Origin: an uncultured Helcococcus sp.
GTDB lineage: Bacteria; Bacillota; Clostridia; Tissierellales; Peptoniphilaceae
Length of the DNA: 15,433 bases
Assembly (NCBI RefSeq): GCF_946998255.1
Contig: NZ_CAMPYN010000030.1
Location: 1-15,433, forward strand
Reading direction: 5' to 3'
Part shown: positions 7,472 through 14,291 of the stretch, piece by piece
How the letters are laid out: each line of letters opens with the position of its first letter
Position numbering within the stretch: the stretch's first letter is position 1
The notes under the pieces: generated by a model
Databases searched by the model: none
What the model was told of the DNA's origin: nothing
What the model saw: the letters and a program-made list of their open reading frames with translations, nothing else
Program-made: the position numbers and the translations under genes

Positions 7472-8224
7472 ATGACAAGTTTAAGAGAACAATATTTAGA
7501 CATAAAAACAGAATATTTATATAAGAGCATTTATGAGAAAAATCTTTATAATAACTTATACATTCAAAAATTTGGAAAATATGAGTTGGAAAAGAAAGAG
7601 CTCTTGTATAAGATGTTTATATATGACCAAAGAATGCAATCTAAGCTTTTATTTAGCATGAGTACAGACCTAAAGACTTACTCAAATGTTAATTTAATAG
7701 ACCAGTATTCAGATGGAATAGCTCAGATTGAATATAGGGATTTAATAAATCATATAAATGAATTAAAAAACTTGCTTACAAAAAATGACTTATTTATAGC
7801 AAGGGCAAATGAAAATCTCAATGATAAGACTAAAGTAAAAATTAGAAAACTATTGAAATATACAGATCCTCTTCTAGTTAATGGGGAGAGGTCGAAAAAC
7901 CTATATGAGAGCTTTATTCTTCAGGGAAAATCAGTTTACCTTCCACACTTAAATGAACTACTTGACTTTGCTGAAGTAGTTCAGGGAAAGGTCAAGAAAA
8001 ATCCTAAAGAAGTCTATGAAGAAGCAATTGAAAGTTATAAAAAAGACTTGGAAGAATTGGATAATACTTTTCCAATAAATATAGCAGACAAGTTAAATTC
8101 TAATGAATATAAAATGAAACAAGAAGAAGACTACAAAGAAGAGATTAAAAAGGCTAGAAAATCGTTAAAAAAGATGTCGCAATTTTATCTTTATAGCAAG
8201 GATGATTCAGGCTTACTTAACTAA
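7472..8224 (+). CDS. Unrecognised helical cytoplasmic protein, 250 residues
   Basis: I do not recognise this protein. It is 250 residues, rich in lysine, glutamate, leucine and tyrosine, with no signal peptide, membrane segment or cysteine. The composition suggests an almost wholly helical fold. The first 60 residues are notably tyrosine-rich. The last third (from about 175) has long charged stretches, including KQEEDYKEEIKKARKSLKK (about 215-233), likely a coiled coil. No nucleotide-binding or catalytic motif is visible. ATG 7472 is used because CGGAG (7462-7466) lies 5 bases upstream; a GTG at 7466 would overlap that site. It has its own promoter and sits 40 bases before sufC without a terminator between, so read-through into the suf operon is possible. 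Whether it has anything to do with Fe-S assembly cannot be told from sequence. Confidence 0.8.
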   Translation: MTSLREQYLDIKTEYLYKSIYEKNLYNNLYIQKFGKYELEKKELLYKMFIYDQRMQSKLLFSMSTDLKTYSNVNLIDQYSDGIAQIEYRDLINHINELKNLLTKNDLFIARANENLNDKTKVKIRKLLKYTDPLLVNGERSKNLYESFILQGKSVYLPHLNELLDFAEVVQGKVKKNPKEVYEEAIESYKKDLEELDNTFPINIADKLNSNEYKMKQEEDYKEEIKKARKSLKKMSQFYLYSKDDSGLLN

Positions 8225-8233
8225 TTATTAAAA

Positions 8234-8242
8234 TGGTATAAA
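8234..8242 (+). promoter_or_regulatory. Candidate extended -10 promoter of the suf operon
   Basis: TGGTATAAA (TATAAA at 8237-8242) lies 22 bases before the sufC start. A weak TTACTT (8213-8218) sits 18 bases upstream. No IscR/SufR-like operator dyad was recognised around it, so any iron or redox control is not visible here. Confidence 0.5.
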
Positions 8243-8264
8243 AACATGCAAGAAGGGGGATGCA

Positions 8265-9008
8265 ATGTTAAAAATAGAAAATTTACATGCTCAGGTAGAG
8301 GGCAAGGAAATATTGAAGGGGATAGATTTAGAAATTAAATCTGGTGAAACTCATGTTATCATGGGGCCAAATGGTTCAGGTAAGTCCACCTTATTAAAAG
8401 TAATAATGGACCACCCAGACTATGAAGTAACTGAAGGTGAAATCTTCTTTGAAGGTGAAGATATATCAGAAGAATCAACTGATAAAAGAGCTAAGAGAGG
8501 TATGTTTTTATCCTTCCAAAACCCAGAAGAAGTTGAAGGTATCTCTGTAGAAAATTTTTTACGTACAGCCTTCACAAATGTTAAAGATGAAAAACCACAA
8601 TTATTAGAATTTAGAAGAGATTTAAAGAAAAAATTAGAAGAATTAGACTTTAATGGAGACTATGCGCAGAGATACTTGAATGTAGGCTTCTCAGGTGGGG
8701 AAAAGAAAAAGAATGAAATCCTACAAATGAAAGTTTTAGATCCAAAATTTATTATGCTTGACGAAACTGATTCAGGCTTGGACGTAGATGCAACAAAGAT
8801 TGTTTCTAAAGAAGTGTCTTCATTCTTAAATGAAGATAAGGCTGCACTAATCATTACCCACCATTCTTCAATATTAGAATCAATCAAGCCAGATTTTGTC
8901 CATGTAATGATTGAAGGAAAGATCGTAAGGACTTCAGATAGCAGCTTGATAAGCGAAATCGAAAAAGATGGTTACTCTAAAATAAGAGAAGAGGTAAAAA
9001 ATGTCTAA
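8265..9008 (+). CDS. sufC: SufC, ATPase of the SufBCD Fe-S scaffold
   Basis: SufC is the ABC-type ATPase that powers conformational change of the SufBCD complex during Fe-S cluster assembly in the cytoplasm. The 247 residues include Walker A GPNGSGKST (34-42), a Q-loop (Q85 in FQNPEE), the SufC-type signature FSGGEKKKNE (142-151), Walker B FIMLDE (162-167) with DSGLD following, and the switch histidine H199 in ITHH. The signature is the SufC variant rather than that of ordinary transporters, and no membrane partner is encoded nearby. AAGGGGG (8253-8259) supports the ATG at 8265. It is the first gene of a five-gene operon and overlaps sufB by 8 bases. All catalytic residues appear intact. Confidence 0.97.
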   Translation: MLKIENLHAQVEGKEILKGIDLEIKSGETHVIMGPNGSGKSTLLKVIMDHPDYEVTEGEIFFEGEDISEESTDKRAKRGMFLSFQNPEEVEGISVENFLRTAFTNVKDEKPQLLEFRRDLKKKLEELDFNGDYAQRYLNVGFSGGEKKKNEILQMKVLDPKFIMLDETDSGLDVDATKIVSKEVSSFLNEDKAALIITHHSSILESIKPDFVHVMIEGKIVRTSDSSLISEIEKDGYSKIREEVKNV

Positions 9009-10407
9009 AAAAACCTATGTTGAAGATATAGATAGGGGAATTTACGACAGAAAAAATGATTTTGAATATGACAAAATTTCCTCTAAGGGTTTGACTGAAG
9101 AAGTTGTTAGACAAATTTCAGCTGAAAAAAATGAACCAGAATGGATGCTAGAAAAAAGATTAGAAGCTATGAGAATCTTCTATGAATTGGATAATCCATC
9201 ATGGGGACCAGACTTGTCAGCTGTGGATGTTGATGAATTAACCCTATATGTAAAGCCAAAAGCAAGAGAAGTAAACCAATGGGATAATTTACCAGACAAT
9301 ATAAAGCAAACATTTTACGACCTAGGTATACCACAGGCAGAAATTGACGCCTTAGCAGGTGTTGCTGCCCAGTATGACTCAGAGGTTGTGTATTCAAATG
9401 TTAAAAAATATTTGAAAGAATTGGGTGTAGTTTATATAACTATGGAAGAAGCCTATGAAAGCCATGAAGACCTATTAAAAGAATGGTTTGGCAAGGCTAT
9501 AAATCCATCCATGCACAAGTATGCAGCCCTACACTATGCTGTATGGTCAGGTGGATCTTTTGTATATGTACCAAAAGGAGTCCATGTAGACATACCAATT
9601 CAATCCTACTTTAGATTTAATGCACCTGGAGCAGGTCAATTTGAACATACCTTTATTTATGTAGATGAAGGCGCTTATGTCCACTATATTGAAGGGTGCT
9701 CAGCTCCTAAGTACAATGTAGTCAATGTTCACGCTGGTGCGGTAGAATTATTTGTAAAAGAAAAGGCTAAGCTAAGATATTCAACCATAGAAAACTGGTC
9801 AAAAAATATGTACAATCTAAATACCAAATCAGCTATAGTTTGGGAAGAGGGCCATATAGAATGGGTTTCAGGATCCTTTGGTTCTGCAGTTTCAATGCTT
9901 TACCCATCATCTATTTTAATTGGTGAAAATGCAAAATCTGACTATACAGGTATCACTTTTGCTAATGATGGGCAAATATTGGATACAGGTACCAAGGTTG
10001 TCCATGCTGCTCCAAATACCTATTCTACAGTTAACTCCAGATCGATTTCAAAATCTGGTGGTGAAGCTATTTATAGGGGATTGGTGCATTTTAAAGAAAA
10101 TGCTGCTGGATCAAAAGCCAATGTTAACTGTGAATCTTTGATGCTTGATAACCAGGGGTCAGTATCAGATACCATTCCTGTAATGATCATAGAAAATGAT
10201 GATGTAGACCTAGGTCATGAAGCAAAAATAGGTAGGATAGATGACTCTAAAATTTTTTACTTGATGTCTAGAGGTTTGTCTGAAGAAGATGCTAAGGCCA
10301 TGTTGGTAAGAGGTTTCGCTGAACCTATCGCCAAGGAATTGCCACTAGAATATGCAGTAGAAATGAACAACTTAATTAGTTTAGAACTAATTGGATCAAT
10401 AGGATAG
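9001..10407 (+). CDS. sufB: SufB, Fe-S cluster scaffold subunit
   Basis: SufB is the main scaffold on which nascent Fe-S clusters form, together with SufC and SufD. The protein has 468 residues, the normal length, with an N-terminal helical region and a long beta-helix core. Seen in the core: YVPKGVHVDIPIQSYF (about 192-207), EGCSAP with C233, NCESLM with C377 (position of the essential cluster/sulfur-accepting cysteine of the family), and GHEAKIG with H406 near the C-terminal SufC-binding helices. Its ATG lies inside the sufC end (8-base overlap), which implies coupled translation of interacting subunits. The next gene follows after 9 bases. No missing key residue was noticed. Confidence 0.97.
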   Translation: MSKKTYVEDIDRGIYDRKNDFEYDKISSKGLTEEVVRQISAEKNEPEWMLEKRLEAMRIFYELDNPSWGPDLSAVDVDELTLYVKPKAREVNQWDNLPDNIKQTFYDLGIPQAEIDALAGVAAQYDSEVVYSNVKKYLKELGVVYITMEEAYESHEDLLKEWFGKAINPSMHKYAALHYAVWSGGSFVYVPKGVHVDIPIQSYFRFNAPGAGQFEHTFIYVDEGAYVHYIEGCSAPKYNVVNVHAGAVELFVKEKAKLRYSTIENWSKNMYNLNTKSAIVWEEGHIEWVSGSFGSAVSMLYPSSILIGENAKSDYTGITFANDGQILDTGTKVVHAAPNTYSTVNSRSISKSGGEAIYRGLVHFKENAAGSKANVNCESLMLDNQGSVSDTIPVMIIENDDVDLGHEAKIGRIDDSKIFYLMSRGLSEEDAKAMLVRGFAEPIAKELPLEYAVEMNNLISLELIGSIG

Positions 10408-10416
10408 GAGGATAAA

Positions 10417-11454
10417 ATGACAAAAGCAAATATTTTACCTCACATAACCTGGGGTCACACTAAGGCCAACCATGTTGATATAGAATTACCAGAAATAGAC
10501 TATATTGATTTTTCATCAAATCCGGGGACTAAAGGATCTGAAGACTTTAACAAAGTATTTGAAAATAAAAAATACGGAGTTTCAGATTCAGTTAAAGAAT
10601 TAAATGAAAAATATAGAAACTATTCTGAATATTACGAATTTACTGGCCAAGAAGACTTAAGAAGAGAATTTAAACTAAGAGAAGAAATTAGCAATATAAA
10701 TGACCTACATGAAATCCATGTAAGAGAAGGGGCTAATGCTAAAATCCTATTTGACTATAGGTCTGAAGCTGATATAGAAGCTTTTAGAAATTCTATTTTC
10801 AAAATTAATGCTGAAAAAAATTCAGAAGTAAAAATTGTGATTGTACAAAGACTTTCACATAAGTCACAATCCTATGTTTCTTTGATTTCTGAAATTGCAG
10901 AAGATGCAAGAGTTCACCTGGTTCATGTTGAATTGGGTTCTAAAAAGGCCTATGCAAACTATGAAGTAGAATTGGTAGGTGCTAGGTCAGAATCTGACAT
11001 AAAGACAGCTTATTTTGTAGATGGAAATAGGTATTTGGACTTAGCCTATGTGATGACTCACTATGGACAAGAGTCTGATTCCGACATGGTTTTACAAGGG
11101 GTATTGAAAGACCATGCAGAAAAGAGATTTGCTGGTACCCTAGATTTCTTAAAGGGATGTAGACTTTCTACGGGTAATGAAGAAGAGTTTGTTACCCTCT
11201 TAGACCCAACTGTAAAATCAAGGGCTATACCTATACTATTAGCTCGTGAAGATGATATTGTAGGTAATCACGCCGCATCAGCTGGGCGTGTAGACAAAGA
11301 AATGCTCTTTTATATCCAATCAAGGGGTTTTGATCAACTTGAAGCGAAAAGGATTATTATTGAATCAAAAATCAAACCAATACTTGATTTGATAGAAGAT
11401 ATAGATTTAAGAAATGAATTACTAGAAGATATTAGACAAGGAATAAGAGAATGA
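10417..11454 (+). CDS. sufD: SufD, SufB-paralogous scaffold subunit
   Basis: SufD pairs with SufB and SufC in the cluster-assembly scaffold and is linked to iron entry. The 345-residue product is shorter and more divergent than SufB. Its C-terminal half carries the family landmarks: KGCR (about 244), A-I-P-I-L-L (about 270), and GNHAASAGRVD (about 282-292) followed by YIQSRGF. The HAAS histidine matches the histidine used at the SufB-SufD interface in characterised systems. AGGAGG (10406-10411) is 5 bases before the ATG and overlaps the sufB stop codon. The stop overlaps the sufS start (ATGA). Confidence that this is SufD comes from the C-terminal motif plus position between sufB and sufS; the first 100 residues are weakly conserved. 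Confidence 0.92.
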   Translation: MTKANILPHITWGHTKANHVDIELPEIDYIDFSSNPGTKGSEDFNKVFENKKYGVSDSVKELNEKYRNYSEYYEFTGQEDLRREFKLREEISNINDLHEIHVREGANAKILFDYRSEADIEAFRNSIFKINAEKNSEVKIVIVQRLSHKSQSYVSLISEIAEDARVHLVHVELGSKKAYANYEVELVGARSESDIKTAYFVDGNRYLDLAYVMTHYGQESDSDMVLQGVLKDHAEKRFAGTLDFLKGCRLSTGNEEEFVTLLDPTVKSRAIPILLAREDDIVGNHAASAGRVDKEMLFYIQSRGFDQLEAKRIIIESKIKPILDLIEDIDLRNELLEDIRQGIRE

Positions 11455-12662
11455 GACCAGAAGAAATAAGGAAAGACTTTCCTTTTTTCGAAAAAAATAA
11501 AGATATCACTTATTTAGATTCGGCTGCAACTAGTCAAAAGCCTAGTATTGTAATTGATTCTCTTAAAGAATATTATGAGACCTTCAATGCCAATGCTGGC
11601 AGAGGGTCTTATGGCCTATCTGCAAAGTCAAAAGAGATTTTAGAAAATACTAGAAATAAACTAAAGGATTTTACCAAGGCAGGACATGACTATGAACTTA
11701 TATTTACTAAGTCTGCTACAGAGGCCTTAAATTTGGTTTCCTATGCTTATGGATTAAATAATCTTAAACCAGGTGATCAAGTTTTAATTTCTATAGCTGA
11801 ACACCATGCCAACCTGGTTAATTGGCAATATGTCTGCGAAAAAACTGGAGCAGAATTAAAATATTTCTACCTAGATGAAAATTTGAATTTGGACTTGGAT
11901 GATTATGAGGAGAAATTAAATTCGAATACCAAGATAGTAGCCTTTACAGGGGCTTCCAATGTTTTATCTTTTGAAGTAGAAATTGCTAAAATGGTAGAAA
12001 TGGCTAAGGAATACGGGGCTTTGACTGTAGTAGATGCGACCCAATTGATTAGCCACAGGCAAATTGATGTGGATGCCTATGGTTGTGACTTTCTTGCCTT
12101 TTCTGGACACAAGGTCTTTGCTAGCCAGGGAGTTGGATGTCTTATAGGTAAAAAAGATCTTTTAGAGAAAATGGATCCATTTTTACTTGGTGGAGATATG
12201 ATTGAATATGTGACTGAAGAAAGTGTATCATATGCAGAAATTCCAAGTAAGTTTGAAGCTGGTACTCTAGATATTGGTTCGATTTATTCACTAGCTAAGG
12301 CTGTGGACTATATAAGTAAGCTAGGATATGAAAATATAGAAAAGATTGAAAAAGAGCTATTTTCCTATTTAATAGAAGAAATAGAAAAGTTAGACTTTGT
12401 AAAAATCTACTATGATCCTAGCCATAGCCATACCAACCTTATATTCACTATAAAAAATATTCATCCCCATGATATAAGTCAGATTTTAGATTATTACGGT
12501 ATATGTATTAGGACGGGCCACCATTGTGCCCAGCCCTTGCATAGGTATTTAGGGTTAAATTCATCTTCAAGGATATCTCTTGCTTTTTACAATACAAAAG
12601 AAGAGATAGATAGACTAATATGGGGACTAAAAAAAGTAAAGGAAGTATTTTATGGAGCTTAA
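11451..12662 (+). CDS. sufS: SufS, cysteine desulfurase (SufS/CsdA group)
   Basis: SufS is a PLP enzyme that removes sulfur from cysteine, forming alanine and an enzyme persulfide used for Fe-S assembly. The 403 residues include YLDSAATSQKP (21-31), the cofactor-stacking histidine in AEHHANLVNW (116-125), VVDATQ (193-198), the PLP lysine K221 in FSGHK, and the catalytic cysteine C359 in RTGHHCAQP, the motif of the SufS group rather than IscS. Some neighbouring positions differ from common SufS sequences: the segment after K221 reads VFASQGVG, and FEAGT is followed by L instead of P. The essential residues remain. It overlaps sufD by 4 bases and sufU by 11, and AAGGA (11438-11442) precedes the start. 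The adjacent SufU is its expected sulfur acceptor. Confidence 0.96.
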   Translation: MRPEEIRKDFPFFEKNKDITYLDSAATSQKPSIVIDSLKEYYETFNANAGRGSYGLSAKSKEILENTRNKLKDFTKAGHDYELIFTKSATEALNLVSYAYGLNNLKPGDQVLISIAEHHANLVNWQYVCEKTGAELKYFYLDENLNLDLDDYEEKLNSNTKIVAFTGASNVLSFEVEIAKMVEMAKEYGALTVVDATQLISHRQIDVDAYGCDFLAFSGHKVFASQGVGCLIGKKDLLEKMDPFLLGGDMIEYVTEESVSYAEIPSKFEAGTLDIGSIYSLAKAVDYISKLGYENIEKIEKELFSYLIEEIEKLDFVKIYYDPSHSHTNLIFTIKNIHPHDISQILDYYGICIRTGHHCAQPLHRYLGLNSSSRISLAFYNTKEEIDRLIWGLKKVKEVFYGA

Positions 12663-13080
12663 TCAAATATATACAGAGCTAGTTAGAGAACATTCTATGA
12701 ATTCTTCGAACAAGCATCCTTTAGAAAATAAAACTGATTCACAAATGGGGGTTAACCCGTCATGTGGAGATGAACTAAAATTAAATGTTCTTATAGATGA
12801 TGGAATAATCAAGGATTCCTCTTATGAAGGTATAGGTTGTGCCATTTCCCAAGCCTCTGCTTCCATGATGATTGATGTCATCAAGGGAAAGAGCCTGGAA
12901 GAGGCTAAGAAAGATGTGCGAATATTTTTAGGAATGATCCAAGGTGAAGACCTTTCTGAAGACGATTTAATAAAGATAGGTGATGCAGCCGTATTTGAAT
13001 CTATATCAAAACTTCCTATGAGGGTAAAATGTGCAGTTTTAGCCTGGAGAACGCTTGACAAAATCTTAGATACAAAATAG
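12652..13080 (+). CDS. sufU: SufU, zinc-dependent sulfurtransferase
   Basis: SufU takes the persulfide sulfur from SufS and passes it to the SufB scaffold; it is the partner of SufS in Firmicutes. The 142-residue protein has the IscU-like fold with C38-G-D40 in NPSCGD, C63 in GIGCAISQASASMM, and C127 in RVKCAVLAW, matching the three cysteines and the aspartate that bind zinc. The extra segment between the second and third cysteine (about residues 95-110) is the SufU-specific insertion that separates it from scaffold IscU. No HscA-binding LPPVK motif is seen, as expected. It overlaps the sufS end by 11 bases, with AAAGGA at 12638-12643, and closes the operon before a hairpin. Confidence 0.95.
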   Translation: MELNQIYTELVREHSMNSSNKHPLENKTDSQMGVNPSCGDELKLNVLIDDGIIKDSSYEGIGCAISQASASMMIDVIKGKSLEEAKKDVRIFLGMIQGEDLSEDDLIKIGDAAVFESISKLPMRVKCAVLAWRTLDKILDTK

Positions 13081-13093
13081 AATATAAAGGCCG

Positions 13094-13117
13094 ATAACTG
13101 GGTAAAAGCCCAGTTAT
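13094..13117 (+). terminator. Hairpin at the end of the suf operon, probable terminator
   Basis: ATAACTGGG (13094-13102) pairs perfectly with CCCAGTTAT (13109-13117) around a 6-base loop. The 3' side continues as TATATT rather than a clean T run, so termination may be partial and some transcript could reach the next gene. Confidence 0.6.
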
Positions 13118-13139
13118 TATATTCTAAATGGAGAGTGAC

Positions 13140-13577
13140 ATGAAATTTTTAGTAAAGAATAAAATATACACATATTCGATTATCCTATCATTTATAATCA
13201 TCACAGTTATTAGGCTAATCACTGTAGAACATAATATACCATCCAAATTATTTATGGATGCATGTATTCAATCCTGCATATGTATTTGTGCGGACTTAGC
13301 TTGGAATGCACCAGGTGTTGGTGGGAAATTTGCTAGCAGGTATATAAAAGATGACCAATCATTTGTTTGGGCTCTAGTAGCAGCTTTGATTCCTTCAGTT
13401 TATTATGCATTAATATTAAACTTTACAGGACTATACTTATCTTTTGGAGAGTTTGTACCAGGATTTTTCAATATGTATATAAAAGGCATGCCACTATCAT
13501 TTATAGTGGGTTATGTGGCTTCTATATTTGTTACCTATGCATTTAAGTATATGGAAAGTAAGGTTGGAAAATATTGA
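13140..13577 (+). CDS. Four-helix membrane protein with a cysteine cluster, unknown
   Basis: I do not recognise this 145-residue protein. Hydrophobic segments at about residues 11-28, 37-54, 76-101 and 118-140 suggest four membrane helices. The second carries C42, C46, C48 and C50 (CxxxCxCxC) followed by A-D-L-A-W-N and a glycine pair. These are the only cysteines in the protein. ATG 13140 is favoured because GGAG (13130-13133) lies 6 bases upstream; ATG 13128 in the same frame would remove that site. It begins 22 bases after the suf hairpin and has no clear promoter of its own, so it may depend on read-through from the suf operon. No family motif could be named, and a metal- or redox-linked role is only a guess from the cysteines. 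Confidence 0.75.
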   Translation: MKFLVKNKIYTYSIILSFIIITVIRLITVEHNIPSKLFMDACIQSCICICADLAWNAPGVGGKFASRYIKDDQSFVWALVAALIPSVYYALILNFTGLYLSFGEFVPGFFNMYIKGMPLSFIVGYVASIFVTYAFKYMESKVGKY

Positions 13578-13601
13578 AAAAAAAATAATTTATGCTATTA
13601 T
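13574..13601 (+). promoter_or_regulatory. Promoter of the 45-residue membrane peptide gene
   Basis: TTGAAA (13574-13579) is followed after 16 bases by an extended -10, TGCTATTAT (TATTAT at 13596-13601). This is the best -35/-10 pair on the plus strand of the window. The -35 overlaps the stop codon of the upstream gene. The start site should be near 13608. Confidence 0.65.
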
Positions 13602-13610
13602 TTATATAAA

Positions 13611-13624
13611 ATATAGGCCTGTAT
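13611..13624. promoter_or_regulatory. Near-palindrome centred on AGGCCT at the predicted start site
   Basis: ATATAGGCCTGTAT reads as a 14-base dyad with one imperfect pair beside the AGGCCT core. It lies between the -10 box and the ribosome binding site of the small membrane peptide gene, a place where a repressor operator would act. Function is inferred from position only; in AT-rich DNA the flanks could match by chance. Confidence 0.25.
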
Positions 13625-13640
13625 AAATTAGGAGGATTTT

Positions 13641-13778
13641 ATGAATAATGGTCAAATTTTTAATCAAATGGCATACTTATCAATAATTGATAAATACCTA
13701 GATACAGGAATTAGAATTTTATTAATAATATTAATTATAAGTTCAATAATATATATTTGGAAACATATGAATAAATAA
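13641..13778 (+). CDS. Small single-helix membrane peptide, 45 residues
   Basis: This short reading frame is supported by its surroundings rather than by homology. A full AGGAGG (13630-13635) sits 5 bases before the ATG, a -35/-10 promoter lies upstream, and a strong hairpin begins 5 bases after the stop. The peptide starts with a polar stretch (MNNGQIFNQM), has a possible amphipathic segment to about residue 22, then one hydrophobic helix (about 24-39, R-I-L-L-I-I-L-I-I) and a basic tail ending W-K-H-M-N-K. It has no cysteine. It resembles small membrane proteins in general: a stress-linked regulator, a subunit of a larger membrane complex or a type I toxin would all fit. No specific family is recognised. 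Confidence 0.7.
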   Translation: MNNGQIFNQMAYLSIIDKYLDTGIRILLIILIISSIIYIWKHMNK

Positions 13779-13782
13779 AAGT

Positions 13783-13821
13783 AAAATCTGCTTGGAAGTA
13801 ATATTTCCAGGCAGATTTTTT
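13783..13821. terminator. Strong bidirectional terminator
   Basis: AAAATCTGCTTGGAA (13783-13797) pairs with TTCCAGGCAGATTTT (13805-13819) as a 15-bp stem with one G-U pair and a 7-base loop, followed by a T run to 13821. The four A bases at the left give a short T run on the minus strand, where the gene ending at 13833 arrives from the right. Confidence 0.9.
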
Positions 13822-13832
13822 AATCCTTATAA

Positions 13833-14291
13833 TTAATTTTTTTTATGCTTATAGTCATCTAAGAAAGTATGGGGATCTTTTATATATACTATATCTCCAA
13901 CTTTGGCGCCCTCTTCTAATTTTTCACTAACTATATGGGTATGGTCGTCGTGTAAGGCAAGCCAAGACCCATCTTCATATATTTCTACTATTTTAACAGG
14001 AATATCTTCTTTTATAGACTTGTAATGGTGGACCTTTGGTGGGTTACTTGCATAATCTATCAATAAATACCTATCTTCTACAACCATGATTGTGTACTGG
14101 TTGTTGCTGGTTAAAACCAAGTCTTTGTTATTAATTTTTTCTATCTTATTTCCGAAAATTTCTTCTATTTTGCCTCTTGCTTCCACTTCTGTTAATGGAG
14201 TTATTTGAGTACTTTTTATATTGTCCTTAATTAAAAATATAGAAAGTAATATAATAATGAAAATTAAAACGATTACAAGTTTATTCTTCAT
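13833..14291 (-). CDS. Membrane-anchored protein with DUF3006-like C-terminus, partner of the deacetylase
   Basis: The 152-residue product has an N-terminal membrane anchor (about residues 4-21, MKNKLVIVLIFIIILLS start) and an extracellular remainder. Residues 35-95 form a small alpha/beta region that I cannot name. Residues about 98-140 alternate short strands and end with K-L-E-E-G-A-K-V-G-D-I-V, which resembles the L-P-E-G-A-K-E-G-D pattern of DUF3006 proteins. That resemblance is from memory and not tested. The strand turn HDDHTH (about 114-119) is histidine- and aspartate-rich and could hold a metal. Its ATG overlaps the stop of the deacetylase gene by one base (TAATG), with GGAG at 14302-14305, so the two are translationally coupled and probably act in the same envelope process. 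Confidence 0.75.
   Translation of the reverse strand: MKNKLVIVLIFIIILLSIFLIKDNIKSTQITPLTEVEARGKIEEIFGNKIEKINNKDLVLTSNNQYTIMVVEDRYLLIDYASNPPKVHHYKSIKEDIPVKIVEIYEDGSWLALHDDHTHIVSEKLEEGAKVGDIVYIKDPHTFLDDYKHKKN

Noticed and set aside
8225..8264. Iron- or cluster-responsive operator before sufC
   Set aside because: No dyad resembling known Fur, IscR or SufR sites is visible in the 40-base gap.
9920..10141. Plus-strand 73-codon frame inside sufB
   Set aside because: It lies wholly within the conserved sufB core in another frame and has no supporting signals.
13678..13692. Palindrome TATCAATAATTGATA as an operator
   Set aside because: It has perfect 7-base arms around one base, but lies inside the coding region of the small peptide and is all AT-rich sequence, where such matches arise by chance.
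13641..13778. Type I toxin-antitoxin system built on the small membrane peptide
   Set aside because: Size and single helix would fit, but I found no convincing antisense promoter or second hairpin RNA on the opposite strand; the only TATAAT there lacks a good -35 at normal spacing.
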